Assembly (NCBI GenBank): GCA_019022495.1
Contig: JAFEKR010000072.1
Span: forward strand, 21,021-85,020
Direction of reading: 5' to 3'
Source of the DNA: Epichloe hybrida
Taxonomy: Eukaryota > Ascomycota > Sordariomycetes > Hypocreales > Clavicipitaceae
Length of the DNA stretch: 64,000 nucleotides
Positions 1 through 13,270 of the stretch are shown here, piece by piece. Below the pieces are notes generated by a model, which saw only the letters and a program-made list of their open reading frames with translations, ran no database searches and had not been told where the DNA came from. Within the stretch, counting starts at the first letter, position 1; every line of letters begins with the position of its first letter. The position numbers were made by a program, and so were the translations under genes.

Positions 1-376
1 AAAAGTAAGTATAAAAAGTAACTAAATAACTTAGCTTAAAAAAATTATAGTATAAAAAGTAAAGGTTACTAAGAAAATCTAGTATAAAAGTAAGTATAAA
101 AAGTAACTTTTACTAAGAAGTTATAGTATAAAAAGTAATTAATAAAATAATTAGTATTAATTTTAAATAATTTATAACTTATAAAGCTTAAAAGAATTAC
201 TAGTATAAAAAGTAAAGGTTACTAAGAAAATCCTAGTATAAAAAGTACTAGTATAAAAAGTAACTTTTACTAAGAAGTTATTAGTATAAAAAGTAATTAA
301 TAAAAATAATTAGTATTAATTTTTAAATAATTTATAACTTATAAAAACCTTAAAAATTTACTAGTATAAAAAGTAA
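1..376. repeat. AT-rich tandem repeat, about 155-bp unit
   Basis: About two copies of a roughly 155-bp unit lie head to tail: the same AAAGGTTACTAAG block occurs near 61 and again near 214, and an AATTAATAAAATAATTAG-type block near 137 and 295. Within each unit the short string AGTATAAAAAGTAA recurs many times. The stretch is almost pure A/T, has no open frame and is probably RIP-decayed satellite or transposon debris. It runs off the left window edge. Confidence 0.6.
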
Positions 377-381
377 ATTTC

Positions 382-575
382 TGTTAGGAGCACGGAGGCC
401 AGGGAGCCATAGATAGGACGGTTACATAATAAAGCCCTTAGATAAGCCTTAGGCTATGTAAATAACTAAGTAGCTACTAGATAGCTACGTGCATATAGTA
501 AGGTATTTAAATAAGAACTACTTATAAAGAATATAAAAGGTTAGAGTTTAAGACCTTTATATACTTACCCTTAAG
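382..575 (+). mobile_element. LTR-B fragment (5' part), cut off by a MITE
   Basis: Begins TGTTAGGAGCACGGAGG and matches the first ~194 bp of the 267-bp LTR at 987-1253. It stops where the MITE at 576 begins. The rest of this LTR is not found on the far side of the MITE; a complete LTR copy starts there instead. This is a solo or rearranged LTR remnant. Confidence 0.75.
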
Positions 576-985
576 CAGAGCATTGTTTGTAGTTAGTGTA
601 GTGTGATTTGTAGTTTTTATATTTCATTTTATAGCTAGCTTATAATGAAATATATTATTATATAAAGTATACAATCCTATAGAGATAAATACGTAGAAAA
701 ATACTATATCTAAAAGTGGGCCCAAAAGTGGGCCTATTACCTATAAGTTAGAAAAACTACATTTGTAGTGTATTTGTAGTGCTAAAATGTAGTAAAATGT
801 AGTTTTTCTAATTTCCACACGTAATACCCACTTTTAGACCCACTTTTAAAAATAACTACATTGTAGTTTTCTAGTTATCTATCTAAAAACAGAAGTTTTA
901 TATCTCTATATATTTTCTAAGATTAGATATGTATTATTTGTTAAAAACAAAATACACTACAAATCATTTGTAGTGTAATGCTTTG
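576..985. mobile_element. hAT-type MITE, copy 1
   Basis: A 410-bp non-coding element with imperfect terminal inverted repeats (left CAGAGCATTG, right end complementary to CAAAGCATTA). Internally an arm with two AAAAGTGGGCC copies near 711-735 is answered by an inverted arm of two CCCACTTTTA copies near 828-850. This internal palindrome is shared with the better-preserved relative at 17,805-18,208, which has an 8-bp target duplication. No target duplication survives here, so the ends are less sure. No coding capacity is seen. Confidence 0.65.
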
Positions 986-986
986 C

Positions 987-1253
987 TGTTAGGAGCACGG
1001 AGGCTAGGGAGTCACGGATAGGACGGTTATATAATAAAGCCCTTAGATAAGCCTTAGCTTATATAAATAACTAAGTAACTACTAGATAGCTATATGCATA
1101 TAGTAAGGTATTTAGATAAGGACTACCTATAAGAGATATAGGAGATTAAAGTTTAAGACCTTTATATACTTACCTCTAAGTAATAGCTCTCTAGCTATAT
1201 ATAAGAGTCTTAGCCTTTACTTTATTTATATCTCTCTTACTATAGTTATAATA
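987..1253 (+). repeat. LTR-B, left copy
   Basis: 267 bp, starting TGTTAGGAGCACGGAGG and ending near GTTATAATA, an RIP-altered form of the GTCATAACA end kept in the copy at 16,591-16,857. The equal length of the three complete copies (267 bp each) supports the boundaries. Confidence 0.8.
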
Positions 1254-2100
1254 AGTTAAACTTTTAAACTCTTTTAGAAAAATAAACTATTAGCTAAATT
1301 TAAATATAAAGAAGCTATAAAATATTTACTTAGAATATACTTATATTACCTAGTAAGAAAGCCTTAAACCTATAGTACTTAAGTAATAACCTAAATACTT
1401 TAACTATAGAATATAATAAGGTATAGTAAATATTACTTAACTAATATAGTAACCTTAGATCTAGAAATAATAATAATTTAGACTAGCTATAAAGGTAATA
1501 TAAGGTTATATAAGCCTAGCTATATAATACTTATATAAGAAAAGAGATTTTAAAGATAAAAGTATAGCTTAAAGAAATAAAAGTAAACTTATAATTAGCT
1601 AGATTAAGTAAAAGACTTATAGTTACCCCTTAGATAAATATACTAATAAATCCCTTATTCCTAGGTTTCTTACCTAATACTAAGTTTATAGTAAGTATAT
1701 ACTTATAAAGCTTTATTAAAATATAATATAAGGTGCTTATATATAAGGGAAATACTTATAAGAATTTATAGGTATATCTATAAGATTAAAATATATTATT
1801 CTAGTTAAACCTAAGAACCTTCTAGAATAATAAAATAAAGTTAGTATATACTAGTATCTACCTAGCTAATAATATAAAGTAATAATAGATATATTATATA
1901 ATAGTAAATAAAATAGTTAACTATATAGCTTATACTTAAAATAGATTTATATCCTAGCTAAACACTAGTATAATAAATAAAGATATAAGGTACTTAGAAG
2001 CTACTAGAATACTACTAAATCTTAGGTAAAAGTAAAATTAGTTTTTCTAATTTTTCCTAAGACTTTAAATAAAGGTAAAAGCTAAATAACCTAACTAAAT

Positions 2101-2302
2101 TGTGAGAACAAAGGGATAGCTAGGCAAGAGGTATAGGGGGCACTCGTATATTGACTAAAGCTTGCTAGGTCTAAGTGTGTTATGCGTGCGAGTCGCTGGC
2201 TTATAGCTAGTAGCTCGCTAGTATCACGTAGACCTAGCCCTAGGGCGTGGTATACCTACTAGGTGATACGCTAGCGCACTAGTGTTATAAGTGGGCCTCA
2301 CA
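2101..2302 (-). repeat. LTR-A, left copy (3' LTR of element A)
   Basis: 202 bp, TG...CA ends. It keeps a GC-richer core around CTAGCCCTAGGGCGTGG. It differs from the right copy mainly by C/T and G/A transitions, as expected from RIP. Confidence 0.9.
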
Positions 2303-4320
2303 ATTATCCCCCCACTTATAGCTAGGCTCCTAAACAGCCTTCGCTAGCTAGTATATAGCTGCTCGCTAGGTAGTAGCTAATATTAAAATAATAATAACTA
2401 GTAGCCTACCTTTACCTTTAAATTACTTATAGCTTCCTACTATATTACGCACTTTTTCCCCCCTTAACTTTAGGAATTTCCCTTTAGATTCTATTATACC
2501 TTTAGTTTCCTTATGCCATTACCCCTATTATTCCTAAGCTCTTTACTATAGAAAATAAGTCTATTTACTTAAAAAACTACAGCTATATATATTATTTATG
2601 TACAGGCTGCTCTAAGTTTAAGAGGAGCCCTCTAATCTTGCCCTTCTTGCCTTAAATTAACTACTAATTCCCTTGTGTTTTAATTATTAACAATAAATAT
2701 GCTAAGCTTACAAAATATTATATTTAATACATCTACTATAGCAATACTTACGAGGGGGTAGGTTAGCTCCTTCTCCCTTATGTTTTACCTTCTTATTACT
2801 AACTATTTCTTTATAAGTAATAGTAATAATAAAGGGTAATTTTACTAATCTTCTTGCTATTTTAGATTAGATCTAAACTCTTATAAACACTAAGGATGCT
2901 AGCATTATAGCAGAAGGCCTTATCTTTCTAGAGGAGACTTACTTTTATTTTACTAAGTATGTGCTATCTCTTATACTTACCTTTAATTACATAAATATAG
3001 CTTACTAAATCGCATTTAGTTTAACTAGTGCCATAAAGGTGTGGCAGGTATGTTATTTCCTCCCCTGTTTACTAGCCTTCCGCTTATAATTAGGTATAGT
3101 TTACTTCTACTACCTACTAGTAGTATATTATTTTACGCTAATAACTTTTAGTTACTATATATCCTACTCTTACTCTAGGGATTATAAGATTTACCTAACC
3201 TATTTATTCCCTTTCCACTACCTAATTACTAATAATTTACAGGATAATTATTAGGAATATCTCGCTATTTATAATACATAGATAATTTTATAATTACAGT
3301 CCTCCGATCTAGGGTACATTCCCTAGACTATAGCAAAACACTAGTGTTACCTTATAATACAGCAGGTAATTACTAAGAATAAGAACAATACTAAGTATCT
3401 TATCCGAAATAGTAAGGTATTATCTTACATAGGCGCTATAATCCATAGGTTTCCTATAAAACTTAGCTCTCTTTAAGTGTATTTTCCTTTATTATTTAGT
3501 AAATAGTCTAATAAGGTTTTTAATTAGAGTATAATAGTGGCTAATAAGGCCAGGCCTTTTTTATAATTACCTTATTCCTTATTACTTATGAATTACTTAT
3601 ATCTTACTACACTTCCTACTTGCTTTGCTTTAATAGAAAGCCTAAATTACGCGTTAAGCGCCTTCTATATCTTCTACTACTACCTACTAGTTATATTCAC
3701 TTAGCTAGCCCTTCTATTTTACTAGGTATTTATTACCTTTATATATCTTCCTATAATTCCTAACTTCTTTAACTTTAAACTTATTATTATTATCTTTAAG
3801 GTTAGGCATTAGCATATCCTTATCTAGAGCGTCTTCCTAGCGATTCTATAGCTCTAATAGGCTAATGTAAAACATATTATATAGTTAACTATACTTATTA
3901 GGTAGCGCTAGTTAGTATGCTTATTTACCTATAGTATTAAGTATTTAAAATAGCCTAATAAATCTTAGGTTTAGCTTCTATTTCGCGTTCTTAAGCCTAA
4001 TATTCTTTGCTAATAGTAGTACTAAGTCTTCTCTTTTTAAAGTTATTAGCTAATATCTCTAGTTATAGTACTTTACCTACGCTTTAGTAGCCCTTACCTA
4101 GTTATATACTAGTTTCTCCCTAATCTTATATAGCTTTTAGATATATACATAAGCTTCTAAGACCTCCCCCTTCTTACTCTTACCCTTAAGAGCTAGGTAG
4201 AACTTAGGTAAATAGCCTATAAGGGTATAGTTAGGGGAGTAACCTATTATCCTATTAATAGTATTATTATATGTAAATTAAGCTATTAGGAGTAGCTTTA
4301 GCTATAGCTATTAGTTTTCT

Positions 4321-7300
4321 TTAATAAAATATTATAGGTAATATTTAAGCACCTAGTTTATTCTTTTTATTTACCTATTAGTTTAGGGGTAAAATACTAT
4401 TAAAAGCCTTTGCTTTATATATAACTAGTAATATACCTCTAACTAGAATTAACTTATAAATACTAACCCTCTATTAGATATAATGCCCTCTAGCGCTCTA
4501 AATTATAGCTTAATCTCCTTATAGAATAACTTTACTAACTTAGCTATATTAATTGTAGTCTTTATAGGAAGGAAGATAAAGTACTTAGTAAATTAGTCTA
4601 TAATTACTAGAATTACATTAGTTTCTCGCTTACCTAGCTACACTAGTAGTAAGCCTATAATAAAGTCTATTAAGATCTCTGCCTATAGTTACCTTAGTAT
4701 TAGTAGTAATTTAAGGCTTCTATATAGGCAATGCCTTCTAGCTACCACGCGCTAGTATACTCTATAGCTAGATATATAGTCTAAAATAGCTTTACTTATT
4801 ACTAGCTACTAATAGTAATGTTTTAGTAGCTTAAGAGTGTATTTAGTCCTAAAGTAACCTACTAGTAGATTATTATAGTATAGCTATAGAAGCTCCTATT
4901 ATAAGATAGGCTCCTATAGAATAACTACCTAGTCTTTATATATTAGGAGACCCCTTATACTACGTAACTATAGACTAGCCTTTCCCCTCTCTTTTACTTA
5001 GGAGTTAACCTTATCTCTATGCTTTTATAGATCTAGATCTTAGTCCTATGCCTTCTATAGTAGTTATACTAATAGTTTATTTACTGTAGATTAGTAAGGA
5101 TTTAGTAATATAATAGCCCCCTAAATTACTTATACTATACTAATATCTTAGATACATGCTACCTTCTCCTTAAAATCACCCTTATTTAGCTAACCTATTA
5201 CTAAATCCACAGCAGCTAACTAGCCTTTTACCTAGGCCACTCTTGCCTTAGTGGGTTTTAAGACTAGCGTTATGCTATAACTTCTTTAATATATTAGTAC
5301 TTTTTCTTCTACTATATAGATATCTACTATCTTTCTTTAAAGCTCTAGTAGGAGCGCCTTATTTAATATAGGTTTACCCTTATAATTAGACCTTCTTAAT
5401 AGTATATCCATAGGGTTATTCTTCCCTAGTCTATACTTAATTATAAAATAAAAAGGGCAGAGGAATATATACTATTATACCTATCTTCTATTTAGCTTCT
5501 ACTACCTTATAAAGGTCTATAGGTTATAATAGTCTAATAAGACCTCTATAGGTGTCTCCACGCCTTTAATATAATATTACTAGTGTTTAAATAACTTTAC
5601 TATAGTAAGTAACTCTTAATTAGCTATACTATAGTTATATTTAGCGTTTATAAACTTCCTTAACTAAAAGGCTACTAGATACTAATAGCCCTTATTATCC
5701 TACTAAGATAGGATTCTTACTATTATAAAAATTAAGGTATCTATCTTAATACACACCGCTTAACTTAGGTTATAGTATTAGAGTAAAGGCACTTACTAAA
5801 AGGTATCTTTTAGTTAGTTAAATGCTAACCACTCCTTTTCTCTAAATATAAACCTCCTAGTCTAGATGCTATTTTAACTACCTTTTATTAGCATATAAAG
5901 AGGTACTATAATCCTAGAGTATTTATAAATAAACTATTAATAGAAGTTATAGAATCTAAGGAATAACTATATATCCTTAAAACTTATAGGCTTTTTCTAT
6001 TCCCTAATTATATTAACTTAGTAAGTATCTATTAATATCCTATTAATAAAGAGAATAAACCCTATGAATTCTACTAACTCCTTATAAAAAGAGCACTTAG
6101 AAGGTTTTATATATAACTCCGCTAACCTTATATGCTCTAAGACTTACTTAATATATTTAGTATACTTCTCTTTTATCTTAGAGAAAATTAAGATATTATC
6201 TAGATATACTATATAAATAGTGTTAACTAGTCTATAAAGCGCCTTATAGATATAGCTTTAAAAAGTAGCTAGAGCGTTAGTTAACCTAAAAGGCATTATA
6301 AGGTACTTATAGTACCTATAACACATATAAAAAGCTATCTTCTACTTATTACCCTCTTTAATATAAATCTAGTAGTACACGTCCTTAATATTAATCTTTA
6401 AAAAGAAACAGGCCCCTTAGTATTAATTAAGGATCTCCGAAATTAGAGAGAGAGCATAGTAATTCTTCTATATTACCTTATTAAGTCCCTAATAGTTAAT
6501 GTATAGCTAGAGTATTCTATCCTTCTTTAGCATAAATAGGATAGGCATGCCTGCTAGGCTCTTTAAGGGTCTTATCTAGCCCTTCTTTAGGTTATTATTA
6601 ATATATTCCTAGAGCTCTCTAAGTTTACTTTAGGAGAGAGGATAAATTAGTCTATATAGAGGTATAGCTCCTAGTATAAGATTAATTATATAGTTAGTTA
6701 ACTTCTTTAATAGAAGACTCCCTACCTTATTTAAAGTAAACATATCTTTAAACTTATATAGTTTCTCTAGGATATTCTTAATAGTTCTATATACTTTTAC
6801 CTTCTCTTTATCTTTAAGGGGTATAAACTTATCTTTTATAACGCTTATAATAGTATATACTATTATCTTATTATATATTACCTTTATAAACTTATAGGGA
6901 GTTAGTAGTAAAAAGGCTACCCTTCTCTTTTTAAACCACTATTCTTATAAGTATAAGTATAGGTATACGCATTCTTCTATAAGTATATGTATTCTAATTA
7001 ATATAGGGCTTCCCTTTACTCTTAGATCTCTATTAATAGCTATATATAGTAACTTAAGGTCTTTCTTTTTACCCTATAAGTCTTTAATTATAATAGGCAC
7101 CTTATAGATACTATATTAAGGGACTATAAGAGCCCCTACTACCTTTAAGATAGGTACTATAGCCTTAGCCTAATTAAGCTTATAAGTCTATGCAAATTAG
7201 GCGCTTATAATATTAATCTTAGCGCAACTATTAAGATCCACTACTATTTTAATATCTTTATGCCTATAAATAATAACTAGTATATAGAATTAGTATCCTA

Positions 7301-7435
7301 CTAGTACCCTAGTGTCTAAGGTAGAGGTAAGGGCATTTACTTTTACCTCTAGGAGTTTCCCTAGCCTTCTTACTAGTCTTTCTTTAGCTTATTATAATTA
7401 TAAATAAGGTACTTAGTACTACTATAATTATAGCA
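4321..7435 (-). pseudogene. Degraded gag-pol remains of element A
   Basis: Read on the minus strand with many stops. A CCHC zinc knuckle is recognisable at 7435-7388 although its Cys and His codons have become Tyr (TGY/CAY to TAY). The reverse-transcriptase active site at 6206-6177 reads YLDN, the second Asp changed to Asn. An integrase-core stretch at about 4394-4321 is recognisable although its Gln codons have become TAA. All changes are C-to-T on one or other strand. The order Gag, RT, IN is that of Ty3/gypsy. Confidence 0.8.
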
Positions 7436-8486
7436 CTACTTTTTTCCTTAGGGTCTATTATTATTTAGGTAAGTAGCTAGAGTCCTCTCCTTATCCTTAT
7501 CCTTATCTCTTTAGTCCCTATTTAGCTAATACCCTTGTAAGGAATTATATCTTTAGTGTTAAGCTGCCTTATATAGGCCCTTCTCTTCTAAATTATTTAG
7601 CTTTTACTTATTCTTTAATATTACCTCCTAAAATCACTAGGCAAGTTATATAATATTTTCTTATATTAGGCTAGTAATATTTATATGTAGGTTAATATAA
7701 TCTTATAAGTTAGGAAGTAACTTTATAAAGAATATAAGGGCATAGGTCTTCTCTAGAGCTTACTCTAGGTATTTCTCTAGCAAATCTAGGTAAATACTAA
7801 ACTTAATAGGACTCTAACCTTCCTTTTACTTTATATTCTCTAGTTACATAGCTATTTATACATCATAGCTTGCAAAATCCTTAAGTAGCGTAAGGGTCTA
7901 TTCCTAGAACTTATCCTAGTTATCCTTAGGGTAATTATAGCTATTAGCTAGTTATTCTTTAATATATTAGTCCTATCTAGCCTAATAGTTCATATATATA
8001 TAGTTAAGTATAAAAAGAATCTTTTAGTTATTATAATAGTACTTCTTCTTTACCCCCTTAAAGGTATAGTTAAGGTTATTTAGCTATATCTTATGCTTCT
8101 ATAGGTTTATAAGGTATTAGAGTTCTATAATATTTTAGACCTTAACTTCTTAGCTACTAAGACTTAAGAATATACTAGCCTTTTAATTCCTTTTTATTAG
8201 CTCTTCTCCCTTATAAAGTTATAGTAAGTTAGTAAGTTTTTATTCCTATTCTTATAGTTCTTTAAGTCACTTTAGATAAGTAATTCATTCTTAAATCACT
8301 ACCTCTTCTACCCCTATAGTAAAGGATTTAGTCTTAGATAGGGTTCTTATAGAACGTAGTATGTTACTAGCTACGGTATTACCCTTATTTAGCGGGTCCT
8401 AGGGAATACATAGCATTACTCTAGTAGATTAGGTAGTTCTCCCCCCTATATTACTCTTAGGTAGCTAGTAGGAGAAGCTTTAGAAT

Positions 8487-8688
8487 TATAAGAATAAAGG
8501 GATAGCTAGGTAAGAGGTATAGGGGGCACTTATATATTAACTAAAGCTTACTAGGTCTAAGTGTGTTATGCATGCGAGTCGCTAGCTTATAGCTAGTGGC
8601 TCGCTAGTATTACATAGACCTAGCCCTAGGGCGTGGTGTGCCCGCTAGGTGGTGCGCTAGCGCACCGGTGTTGTGAGTGGGCCTCACA
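8487..8688 (-). repeat. LTR-A, right copy (5' LTR of element A)
   Basis: 202 bp, the same length as the left copy. Its first bases (TATAAGAATAAAGGG) are an RIP-altered form of the left copy's start, and it ends GTGGGCCTCACA at 8688, followed by the TAAAT duplication. Confidence 0.9.
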
Positions 8689-8693
8689 TAAAT

Positions 8694-11300
8694 CCCCTTA
8701 TATTTAAGGATAGTAATATTCCTAAATAGCTTAAATAATACTATAAGGTAATATATAGTTAGCTAAGAGTTCCCTATATCTTAGAGTTACTTATAAGGCT
8801 AAGGTAAAAAAGCTAAAGTTATAATAATATCTATAATAAAGAATTATAATAAAAGCTATAATAAAGAGAGTAAGAATAATAAGAGATAATACTTTAGCTT
8901 CCTTATAAATAACTTATAATAAGGTTCCTAGTAATAAAGTATAGGCTAGAAGCTATTTAAGTACTATAAATATAATAGCCTTAGATATAGTATAAATAAA
9001 TATAAAGTAATAAACTACTTAATTTATAAGAGTAATAAGTATATTACTAAGAAGTATAAAGATAGTAGTAATAAATCTTTAGACTTAAATAAAATTCTAA
9101 TTAGTTTAGTATAAGCCTAGGATAATAGTCTTACTATAAAGAAACTTATAAATAAGAGAATAAGAATATAGGTATTCCTAAAGTAAGATAACTACTAGTT
9201 AGTAATACTAGCGCTATTTAATATAAAAGTAAAGTATTTAATAATTTACCCTAAGCTATTATTAAAATAAGACTAGAAAAATATAGTAAAAGTAAAGGTA
9301 ATACTAGAAAGTATAAGTAAAAATAAGATTTTATACTAAGGAATTTTATATAAAGTAGTTAAGGTAAAGGATAGTATAAGCTATATAAAGGTTTACTAAG
9401 TTAGCTACTATATTACTAATACTAAAGAAGGAATACTCCTAGGAATAAACTAGACCTTAGAGTATAAACCTATAGTAATAAACTAAAAGTAAGGTTTTTA
9501 TAGGTTTCTAATAACTAAAGAATATATTATATTTACTTTAAGTAAGTAATAACTATATAAGGTAGTAAAGTAATCTTTAATTATATTACTACTAGTATTA
9601 CTAAAGATTAAAGTAGTTAAGCCTAAAATAAAAAAGAGGGATATAAATAAAGTTTTACTAATAAATATTATAGTAAGTAATAACCTAACTTATAATATAG
9701 TTATAGTAATAGTAATAAGTAATATCTAGCCCTTAAAGAAAAAGAAACTAAGAAGTATAATAATGCTTTAGGTAGTGTTTTATAAGGAGTTAGTAGTGTT
9801 TATATAAGAAATAAATAGTAATATACCCTAATAGTAAATCCTAGAAAAGTATATAGAATTTATAAATATATTTTTAAAAGATTTAGCTAGTAAGCTCCTA
9901 GAACTTAAGGGCTATACTTATATAATTAAATCAGAAAAGAGAAAATAGCTACTATAAGGACTTATATATAACCTAGTAGAAAAAGAGCTAGAGGTGCTTA
10001 GGGAGTACCTTATAAGTATATAGGAGAAAGGGTAAATTAGAAGATTAATAAGCCTAGCTAGAGCCTTCATTTTATTTATTCTAAAAAAATTAGGAAAATT
10101 AAGGCTTTATATAGATTATAGGGGTCTTAATAAGATTACTATTAAAAATAAGGCCCCCTTATTATTAATCTCTAAAATTCTTAATTAACTAGTAAGTATA
10201 AAAGTTTTTATATTATTAAATCTCTAAGAGGTATACTACTAGCTATATATTTATAAGGGTAATAAGTAAAAGATAGTATTTTATTACTACTATAAGCACT
10301 TTAAGTACCTTATAATACTATTTAGATTAGTAAATATACTAGCTACTTTTTAGGAATATATTAATAACGCTCTTAAGGGACTTATAGATAAATTTTATAT
10401 TACTTACCTTAATAATATCCTAATATATAGTAGTAACCTAGTAAGATATATAGAGTATATTAAAAGGGTACTAGAGTAACTTTAAGATATAGATCTTTAT
10501 GTTAACCTTAAGAAGTACTAATTTTTAGTATTATAAGTAAAATTCCTAGGGTTTATTATATTTAAAAAAGGCATTAAGATAAAACTATTAAGGGTTAAAG
10601 CTATTATAACCTAGCTAATACCCTATAGTGTATTTAATATTTAATTATTCCTTAGGTTTATAGGGTTTTACTAATACTTTATAAAATAGTATAGTAAGGT
10701 AGTAGTTTTACTAATAAACTATTTAAAAGGTATTTAACTAGTAGAGTTTAAGCTAAAGCCTAATAAACTTATAGTGTTTAGAGAACTCTAAAAGAAGTTC
10801 TAGGAGGTACTAATCTTAGTATACTTTAACTTACTTTATTTACTAAGAGTAAAGATAGATATATCTAGTTATATAATTAGAGCTATACTTATAATATTAA
10901 TACTAGGTAGCTAGTACCTAGTAGTATATTTTTTAAGGAAGTTAACTAATATTAAGCTTTATTACTTAACCCTAGATACTAAGTTACTAGTAATGTAAGA
11001 GGTGTTTTAGGCCTAGAGATATTACCTTATGTATTTAACTTACTAAATTATAGTTATAATAAAGTATCTTAATTATAAGTACCTAGCTATAAAGCTAAAG
11101 CTATCTAGTAAGTAAGTAATAGTATTAAATAAGCTTTATTTATTTAATTTTAAAATTAAATATTATATAAGTAAGCTAAACCCTACTAATACCTTATTAA
11201 GAAAAGTAAATTATATTAATAAGAAGTATAGGGTAAAGTATATATCCTTATAGCTACCTAAATTCTTAGCTAAGTTTATAAATACTAAGTAATAAGGGTG
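8694..11300 (+). pseudogene. Degraded gag-pol of chromovirus B: zinc knuckle, RT and RNase H
   Basis: A CCHC-type zinc knuckle survives near 8956-9000 with Cys and His codons changed to Tyr. Near 10,080-10,170 the reverse-transcriptase block contains YIDYRGLNKITIKNK. The catalytic box at 10,405-10,431 reads YLNNILIYS, so both catalytic Asp codons have become Asn. RNase H follows at about 10,980-11,250, including KLYLFNFKIKYYISKLNP. Stops are frequent. The enzyme is dead and the pattern is G-to-A/C-to-T throughout. Confidence 0.85.
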
Positions 11301-11810
11301 CTATATATATAATAGTGTAGTTATAGGCCTTAAGGTTATATTACTTAGTGTAGTTAATAGTTTATTATAAGAGCGCTATAAGAGCTATTCTAGCCTCTAG
11401 GGTTTTAAGAAAATATAACTTAATTATATTATTAAGAAACCTAATAGTCCTATAAAGCCTATAAGTAATATACTAACTAGGTTTACTAATTATAAGTAGT
11501 AAGGTTATACCTTATTTATATTATTTAATATTTTTATAAGTCTAGTAAGCCTATAGGTTAGGAGTCTAGCTAGGTTAGTAGTTAGTAAGTAATATAAGTG
11601 CCCCCTTAAACTACTACTTAGCTATAATTTATTTATAAGTTTAAAAGTATACTATAAGCTAGTTACTTATAGTAGTATTATAGTAAGAATATAAGTAATC
11701 TAGTAAACCTTTTCTAAGTTTATATATAATACTTATTCTAAGTATATAAAATTAAAGACTCTAATTTAAGTTATATTATTTTAAGTATAGTAAGGTAATA
11801 ACTTTACTAT

Positions 11811-13256
11811 CCCTCCCGGGCACGAGGTAAAACTACTTAAATTATAGATCTCTATTTTTCAACACCTTTTCCAAATATCTAGCCTTCTTCTCTAGCTTTT
11901 TATTTCCCTTCTTCTTCTTAATTTTCCTAAATTCCTTGATGTTTTCTTTGGTTTTTTGAATTTCCTTTTTATCTAGAATTTCCTCGGATTTTTGGATAGC
12001 CATTAGGTTCTATAGCCTAGTGGTTATAGCCCCTAGCTTGTGGTCACCCTTAGCTATACTATTTTCTGATTAGTTAGTCGTTAATTGGTTGATTAGTAGC
12101 CCTTAACCTACCTGTGGATTCGAATTAGAGTGGAGTTAAGTGAGGATGAGTTGTGTTTTTTTTTTGGTTTGCCTTAGAGCTTTGAAGGATAAGTTATAAG
12201 ATAAAAGAGATTTCCAAATATCTAGCCTTCTTCTCTAGCTTTTTATTTCCCTTCTTCTTCTCACTTTTCCTAAATTCCTTAATGTTTTCTTTGGTTTTTT
12301 GAATTTCCTTTTTATCTAGAATTTCCTCGGATTTTTGAATAGCTATTAGGTTTTGTAGCCTAGTAGTTATAGCCCCTAGCTTGTGGTTACCCTTGGCTAT
12401 ACTATTTTCTAATTAGTTAGTTGTCAATTGGTTAATTAGTAGCCCTTGACCTACCTGTGGATTGTAACGAATTGGAGTGGAGTTAAGTGAGGATAAGTTA
12501 TGTTTTTTTTTGGTTTGCCTTGGAGCTTTGAAGGATAAGTTATAAGATAGAAGAGATATAAAGAGATAGAATAAACATAGTCATAAAGGAAGAGGGAATT
12601 ATATTAATTTATGCTATAAGTAAAACTCAAATGGATTTAAGTTTAACTGCGGTTGTAAATTATAACTCTTTTGTAATTATAGCTATAAAGTTTATTATAA
12701 ACTTTGTATTAACTTTTTAGCCCTTAAATTTATAGCTTAAAGCTTATTTCTTTTATGTTTTACCTAACACTATAGTGATTATTGAATTTAGTTATTACAT
12801 GTGGCACTAGCTAGGTATTACTAGTAATTTTTTTGGTTCCTTGAAAATTAGATGCATTGGCCACAGCCAATGACCCCAAAAAAAATTAAAAATCAATAAG
12901 ATAAAAGAGATATAGAGAGATAGAACAAACACAGTCGCAGAGGAAGGGGGAATCACGTTAATTTATGCTGTGAGTAAAACTCAAATAGATTTGAGTTTAA
13001 CTACAGTCGCGAATTATAACTGTATCTTATGTAATCGTAGCTATAAAGTTTATTACAAACTTTATATTAACTTTTTAGCCCCTAAATTTATAGCTTAAAG
13101 CTTATTCCTTTTATGTTTTACCTAACACTACGGTGATTATTGAATTTAGTTGTTACATGTGGCACTAGCTAGGTATTGCTAGTAATTTTTTTGGTTCCTT
13201 GAAAATTAGATGCATTGGCCACAGCCAATGACCCCAAAAAAAAAAAATTAAAAATC
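11811..13256 (+). mobile_element. SINE-like insertion with two internal tandem duplications
   Basis: The 14 bases AATAACTTTACTAT occur on both sides (11,797-11,810 and 13,257-13,270) and the right end is A-rich, as for a target-primed retrotransposon. Inside are two adjacent duplicated units: unit 1 at about 11,871-12,213 and 12,214-12,555 (343-bp shift), unit 2 at about 12,546-12,899 and 12,900-13,256 (354-bp shift). Near 12,013 the string TAGCCTAGTGGTTATAGC resembles a pol III A box and is followed by GCTTGTGGTCACC, like a tRNA anticodon arm. A possible B box (GGATTCGAATT) is near 12,117. It interrupts the integrase region of B. It is less decayed than its host, so probably younger. Confidence 0.6.
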
Positions 13257-13270
13257 AATAACTTTACTAT

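Larger units (their letters stand above)
2101..8688 (-). mobile_element. Ty3/gypsy retrotransposon 'A', complete, RIP-degraded, nested in B
   Basis: 202-bp LTRs at 2101-2302 and 8487-8688 begin TGTGAGAACAAAGGG (left copy) and end GGGCCTCACA. The 5 bases TAAAT flank the element on both sides (2096-2100 and 8689-8693), a perfect target duplication. The coding strand is minus: a degraded zinc knuckle (7435-7388), a reverse-transcriptase core reading YLDNILIFSK (6206-6177) and an integrase stretch (about 4394-4321) run right to left. A pyrimidine run just inside the left LTR (CCCCCC at about 2307) is the complement of the expected polypurine tract. The element sits within chromovirus B and is therefore younger than B. 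Confidence 0.9.
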
